Assembly (NCBI GenBank): GCA_900767075.1
Contig: CAAFXX010000139.1
Location: 1-25,163, forward strand
DNA length: 25,163 nt
Reading direction: 5' to 3'
Source: Bacteroidales bacterium
Lineage (GTDB): Bacteria > Bacteroidota > Bacteroidia > Bacteroidales > Muribaculaceae
Shown piece after piece: positions 21,678 through 25,163 of the stretch; within the stretch, counting starts at the first letter, position 1, and every line of letters begins with the position of its first letter. Under the pieces are notes generated by a model. It was not told the origin of the DNA. It saw only the letters and a program-made list of their open reading frames with translations, and ran no database searches. Both the position numbers and the translations under genes were made by a program.

Positions 21678-22729
21678 CGTCAGGCGACAGCATAACATAT
21701 CAGCCGCGCGAATGGCAGGAGGTCGACGGCGTGGTGGTCCCGAACCGCGAGACGGAGATGCCCGAGGCACTGCAACACAGGCAGGCGGCTGCTCCGGTGA
21801 AGGTCGCGCCGAAACCGCGCCACTATACCTTCACCACCAATGCCATCGGCATCTGGCGCGTCGACGCGCCGGCGGTGGCTAAGGCGAACGCCGCGAGCCA
21901 AAAAGCCGAAGAGGCAGAGACAATGCAGGAAGCCGGCGACTCAACCCTCGCCGAGGCAGCCGACACGACAGAGGCTATGGATACGATAGCTCCTGTCTAC
22001 GGTATGGTCATCGAGAATCCCATCGTTCAGGACAAGCCCTTCGCTTCGGTGGAGTTCGACGGCATGTCGTGGGTATTCCTCGCCCTGTCGGTACTCTTCT
22101 GCGCCGTATGCCTGAAATTCAAGAGCAACACGCGCTATCTGAAAGCCCTGATCGACGATATGACCGACGTCAGGATGCGCACCAACCTTTTCGACGACAC
22201 GGTAAAGGAGACATCCTTCCTGGTGCTTCTCAATGTAATGTGGGCGGCATGCGCCGGTGTGCTCGTATGGAAAACGATATGCCTTTTCGCGGGTCCGCCG
22301 CTGCTCGGCAACAGCTTCACGCTGAATGTATCGCAGGCAGCCGGCGCCGGAATCTCGATAGCCGTGGCAGCCGTCTATTCGGTCTTCATGCTTCTGGCAT
22401 ACTGGATAGTCGGCATGGTGTTCTCCGACCGGAAGCGAACAGTGATGTGGGTGAAGGGCGCCGCCGCGGCACAGGGCATAGAAGTGATATTCTTCTTCCC
22501 CCTCGCGCTGCTCACCCTCTGCTATACACCGTGGACCTCGACCGTGCTCATAATAGCCGCTGTCGTCTTCGTTCTTGTGAAAATTATATTTATTTATAAA
22601 GGTTTCAGAATTTTTTTCAATCAAATTTCCTCTTGGATGCTATTTTTATACTATCTTTGCAGTTTAGAAATAGTTCCGGTAATTTTGATGTACTTCGGCT
22701 CGCTCTATATATGCAGCCTGGTGCATTGA
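21674..22729 (+). CDS. DUF4271 membrane protein
   Basis: The start at 21674 overlaps the epimerase stop as ATGA, which favours it over the upstream TTG. The 351-residue protein has a long soluble N-terminal part (about 1-130), Ala/Glu-rich from about 75 to 110. Five or six membrane helices follow, such as WVFLALSVLFCAVCL, FLVLLNVMWAACAGVLVW, AGISIAVAAVYSVFMLLAYWIVG and VLIIAAVVFVLVKIIFIY. DUF4271 proteins sit directly before hemD in many Bacteroidota, and that order is kept here; their function is unknown. The last 150 bases are much richer in A/T than the rest of the gene and contain the apparent hemD promoter. Confidence 0.88.
   Translation: MTSGDSITYQPREWQEVDGVVVPNRETEMPEALQHRQAAAPVKVAPKPRHYTFTTNAIGIWRVDAPAVAKANAASQKAEEAETMQEAGDSTLAEAADTTEAMDTIAPVYGMVIENPIVQDKPFASVEFDGMSWVFLALSVLFCAVCLKFKSNTRYLKALIDDMTDVRMRTNLFDDTVKETSFLVLLNVMWAACAGVLVWKTICLFAGPPLLGNSFTLNVSQAAGAGISIAVAAVYSVFMLLAYWIVGMVFSDRKRTVMWVKGAAAAQGIEVIFFFPLALLTLCYTPWTSTVLIIAAVVFVLVKIIFIYKGFRIFFNQISSWMLFLYYLCSLEIVPVILMYFGSLYICSLVH
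22652..22659 (+). promoter_or_regulatory. hemD promoter inside the DUF4271 coding sequence
   Basis: TATCTTTG matches the -7 consensus and sits in an A/T-rich stretch in the last 80 bases of DUF4271. A TTG lies at 22633-22635, though only 16 bases upstream. Transcription from here would begin about 125 bases before the hemD ATG. Confidence 0.5.
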
Positions 22730-22793
22730 AAAAGGCAAAATGACCTTTAAAAATCAGATATATAGCCGACCATCGCAGACAAAACCGAAACGC

Positions 22794-23552
22794 ATGAAGA
22801 TAAAGAAGATTTTAGTTTCCCAGCCTAAGCCCTCCTCAGAAAAATCGCCTTATTACGACATCTCGAAAAAATACGGGGTGGAGATGGTGTTCCGGCCCTT
22901 CATCAAAGTCGAAGGGCTGACAGCCAAGGAATTCCGTCATCAGAAAGTGAACCTTCAGGATTTCACGGCAGTTATCTTCACTTCGCGGACAGCCGTCGAC
23001 CATTTCTTCCGTCTTTGCGAAGAGATGCGCGTCAAGGTGCCCGACACAATGCGCTATTTCTGCGCCTCCGAGACTATCGCGCTCTATCTGCAGAAATATA
23101 TCGTCTACCGCAAGCGAAAGATTTCGTTCGGCAAGACAGGAAAGTTATCCGACGAGCAGTTGCGCGCCGCAATCACAAAAAACAACAAGGAGAAATTCCT
23201 TTATCCCATCACCGACGTGCACAAGGATATGACCACCGAGCTCGCCGACCTCAAGATCGATGTCACGGAAGCCGTGATGTACCGCACGGTCAGCAACGAT
23301 TTCAAGCCCGACGAGGCACTGGACTACGACATGCTCGTTTTCTTCAGCCCATTCGGAATCGAGAGCCTCAAGAAAAACTTCCCCTCTTTCGATCAGGATA
23401 AGGATAACATATATATCGCGACATTCGGCTCCACCACTGCGCAGGCAGTGGAAGAGGCTGGTCTGAGGCTTGACATCAAGGCGCCGTCGGAGCAGTTCCG
23501 CTCCATGCCCGAAGCCATCGACGCTTTCCTCGCCTCCCTTCCTGACGACTGA
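22794..23552 (+). CDS. hemD: Uroporphyrinogen-III synthase (HemD family)
   Basis: HemD closes and flips hydroxymethylbilane into uroporphyrinogen III, the branch point for heme, siroheme and cobamides. The start MKIKKILVSQPKPSSEKSPY (252 residues) matches the family's N-terminus. An in-frame ATG at 22740 adds 18 basic residues and has an AAAGG just before it, so it stays possible. Segments typical of Bacteroidota HemD are FRPFIKVEGL, FTSRTAVDHFF, YRKRKISFGKTGKL, TEAVMYRTVSNDF and MLVFFSPFGIESLKKNFP, giving the two-lobed alpha/beta layout. It follows DUF4271 and ends before a clear terminator. No other tetrapyrrole gene lies in the window. Confidence 0.87.
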   Translation: MKIKKILVSQPKPSSEKSPYYDISKKYGVEMVFRPFIKVEGLTAKEFRHQKVNLQDFTAVIFTSRTAVDHFFRLCEEMRVKVPDTMRYFCASETIALYLQKYIVYRKRKISFGKTGKLSDEQLRAAITKNNKEKFLYPITDVHKDMTTELADLKIDVTEAVMYRTVSNDFKPDEALDYDMLVFFSPFGIESLKKNFPSFDQDKDNIYIATFGSTTAQAVEEAGLRLDIKAPSEQFRSMPEAIDAFLASLPDD

Positions 23553-23568
23553 CCGGAAAAAGATACGC

Positions 23569-23605
23569 GGCGGACCTCCCCCCATGTGAGGTCCGCCCGC
23601 TTTTT
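23569..23605 (+). terminator. Rho-independent terminator after hemD
   Basis: GGCGGACCTC (23569-23578) pairs perfectly with GAGGTCCGCC (23588-23597) across nine bases, then CGC and TTTTT (23601-23605). Confidence 0.93.
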
Positions 23606-23687
23606 AGTCTTCCGGACCCACCGCACAGAGCCATTCAAGATACTATTTTTCCACTCAACCAAGTCTCAGAATAAATTACGATACCCT

Positions 23688-25163
23688 ATGAAAACAGTAG
23701 ATGAAACGATGCTCAGCCGCCTTTACCTCAAGGATACGGCATTTCAGGACCTCATGCAGAAACGCATCTTCAACGTGCTCATGATCGCCACTCCTTACGA
23801 CGCCTTCATGCTTGAAGAGGACGGGCGTGTCGAGGAACAGATCTACAACGAGTATGTCAAGCTCAACCTATCGTCGCCTCCGCGCTTCACCATGACCGCC
23901 AATTATGCCGAGGCTCGCGCCGAGCTGGCTGCCAAGAATTTCGACCTTATAATCGCCATGCCTGGCGTCGACCTCAGCGAGACCTTCCGCGAGGCGGTCG
24001 AGATCGACCGCCTGTATCCACAGATACCGTTCGTAGTGCTCACTCCTTTCAGCAACGAGGTGCGCCGCCGCATCGCCAACGAGGACCTGCGCGGCGTCGA
24101 CTACGTCTTTTCCTGGCTCGGCAACGTCGACCTCATACTTGCCATCATAAAGCTCATCGAGGACAAGATGAACGCCGAGAATGACATCAGTGTCGTCGGT
24201 GTCCAGGCAATCATCCTCGTCGAGGACTCCATACGATTTTATTCGTCGATTCTGCCGCATCTCTTCAAGTTCCTCCTCAAGCAGTCGACACGCTTCGCCA
24301 CAGAGGGACTCAATGAACATGAACAGATGATGCGCATGCGCGGACGCTCGAAGGTACTCCTTGCCCGCGACCTTGAAGAGGCGCTCCGCCTCATAGACAA
24401 ATACGGCGACAACATCCTCGGCATCATCACCGACGCGCGGTTCCCTGTCGGAGGAGAGAAGAACCCGCAGGCGGGAATGATGCTGGCGAACGCCGCCCGC
24501 GAACGCGATCCCTTCCTGCCGGTCATCATGGAAAGTGCCGAAAGCGACAACCGCCGCGACGCCGAGCATGCCGGATTCACCTTCATCGACAAAAACTCGA
24601 AGACGCTGCCCCTTGACCTGCGCGAGGCGGTGGCTAAGAAATTCGGTTTCGGAGATTTCATCATGCGCGATCCGCGCACAGGCTCGGAGCTCATGCGTAT
24701 CCGCAACCTCAAGGACTTACAGAAATCCATCGCCGACATTCCCGACGACGTTCTCTATTATTATTGCTCTACCAACAGCATTTCGAGATGGCTCTACTCC
24801 CGCGCCCTCTTCCCCATCGCCGACCTTCTGCGTAATTTCCGCTTCAACAATCTCGACGAGGCACCGCGCGTAAGAAGACTTGTGTTCGAGGCTATCGTGA
24901 AATACCGCCGCATGAAGAACCGTGGTGTCGTGGCTATATTCCACAAGGATCTCTATGACGATTACAGCAACTTCGCCCGCATCGGCGAGGGCTCACTCGG
25001 AGGCAAAGGCCGCGGCCTCGCCTTCATCGACTCAATCATAAAGCGTCATCCCGAATGTGACGATTTCCATGGCGTACAGATTACGATTCCCCACACGGTA
25101 GTGGTCTGCACAGACATCTTCGACGAGTTCATGGATACCAACAACCTTTATCCGCCCGCCCTG
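23688..25163 (+). CDS. PEP synthase/PPDK-like protein with N-terminal receiver domains (partial, 3' end outside window)
   Basis: The frame is open from ATG 23688 to the last base (492 codons, no stop), so the gene runs off the window. Two response-regulator-like domains come first. Domain one (about 25-160) lacks the phospho-acceptor: where it is expected the sequence reads FDLIIAMPGVDLS (85-97). Domain two (about 172-320) has the acidic pair in LVEDS (E179, D180) and a candidate acceptor D249 in GIITDARFP. A helical linker follows, then RIGEGSLGGKGRGLAF (GGKGRG at 438-443), the start of the PEP/pyruvate-binding ATP-grasp domain of PPDK and PEP synthase. Full-length Bacteroidales relatives, as I recall, are near 1000 residues and are annotated PEP synthase. 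Whether it makes PEP or phosphorylates another partner is open. Confidence 0.88.
   Translation, partial: MKTVDETMLSRLYLKDTAFQDLMQKRIFNVLMIATPYDAFMLEEDGRVEEQIYNEYVKLNLSSPPRFTMTANYAEARAELAAKNFDLIIAMPGVDLSETFREAVEIDRLYPQIPFVVLTPFSNEVRRRIANEDLRGVDYVFSWLGNVDLILAIIKLIEDKMNAENDISVVGVQAIILVEDSIRFYSSILPHLFKFLLKQSTRFATEGLNEHEQMMRMRGRSKVLLARDLEEALRLIDKYGDNILGIITDARFPVGGEKNPQAGMMLANAARERDPFLPVIMESAESDNRRDAEHAGFTFIDKNSKTLPLDLREAVAKKFGFGDFIMRDPRTGSELMRIRNLKDLQKSIADIPDDVLYYYCSTNSISRWLYSRALFPIADLLRNFRFNNLDEAPRVRRLVFEAIVKYRRMKNRGVVAIFHKDLYDDYSNFARIGEGSLGGKGRGLAFIDSIIKRHPECDDFHGVQITIPHTVVVCTDIFDEFMDTNNLYPPAL

Overview
The window reads as chromosomal DNA of a Bacteroidales bacterium, most likely of the Muribaculaceae type. 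The basis is indirect: several intergenic regions carry the Bacteroidota promoter core TAnnTTTG, starts mostly lack Shine-Dalgarno sequences, and many gene neighbourhoods are typical of the order (pdxJ with exbB/exbD/tonB, an ACT-like protein with NAD kinase, lptE with secG, DUF4271 with hemD, and a PEP synthase-like protein with receiver domains). No rRNA, tRNA, CRISPR array or insertion sequence was seen.

Layout. Positions 261-2931 (minus strand) hold pdxJ followed by an ExbB-ExbD-TonB energy-transducing set. Divergent from it, 3226-4666 hold a small CBS/ACT-like protein and NAD kinase. A folded palindromic repeat (4690-4762) and a strong bidirectional terminator separate these from a long minus-strand envelope cluster (4856-8632): acyltransferase, receiver-less sigma-54 activator, LptE, a repeat-containing hypothetical protein and SecG.

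The accessory part lies at 8786-12955. It has an intact but solitary phage-portal-like gene, then a HipB-type regulator, a four-helix bundle protein and a full-length HipA kinase. The spacers before each of these last three genes contain four or five tandem 7-bp units, and hipA is followed by a cluster of inverted repeats. This is the most unusual stretch of the window: a HipBA toxin-antitoxin pair with a third gene between the partners, beside an orphan portal.

From 12956 the sequence returns to ordinary chromosome: galK and galM (galactose entry into the Leloir pathway) with a good promoter and terminator, and a convergent small retropepsin-like protein. Then comes a plus-strand run of a very large DUF2723 membrane glycosyltransferase-like protein, a NodB-type deacetylase, an atypical NAD-dependent epimerase, the membrane protein DUF4271 and HemD. 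The window ends inside a PEP synthase/PPDK-like gene that starts with one degenerate and one plausible receiver domain.

Functionally, the window mixes cofactor and central metabolism (PLP, NADP, galactose, tetrapyrrole, PEP) with envelope biogenesis (TonB system, LptE, SecG, acyltransferase, DUF2723, deacetylase). All calls come from reading the sequence; no database search was run.
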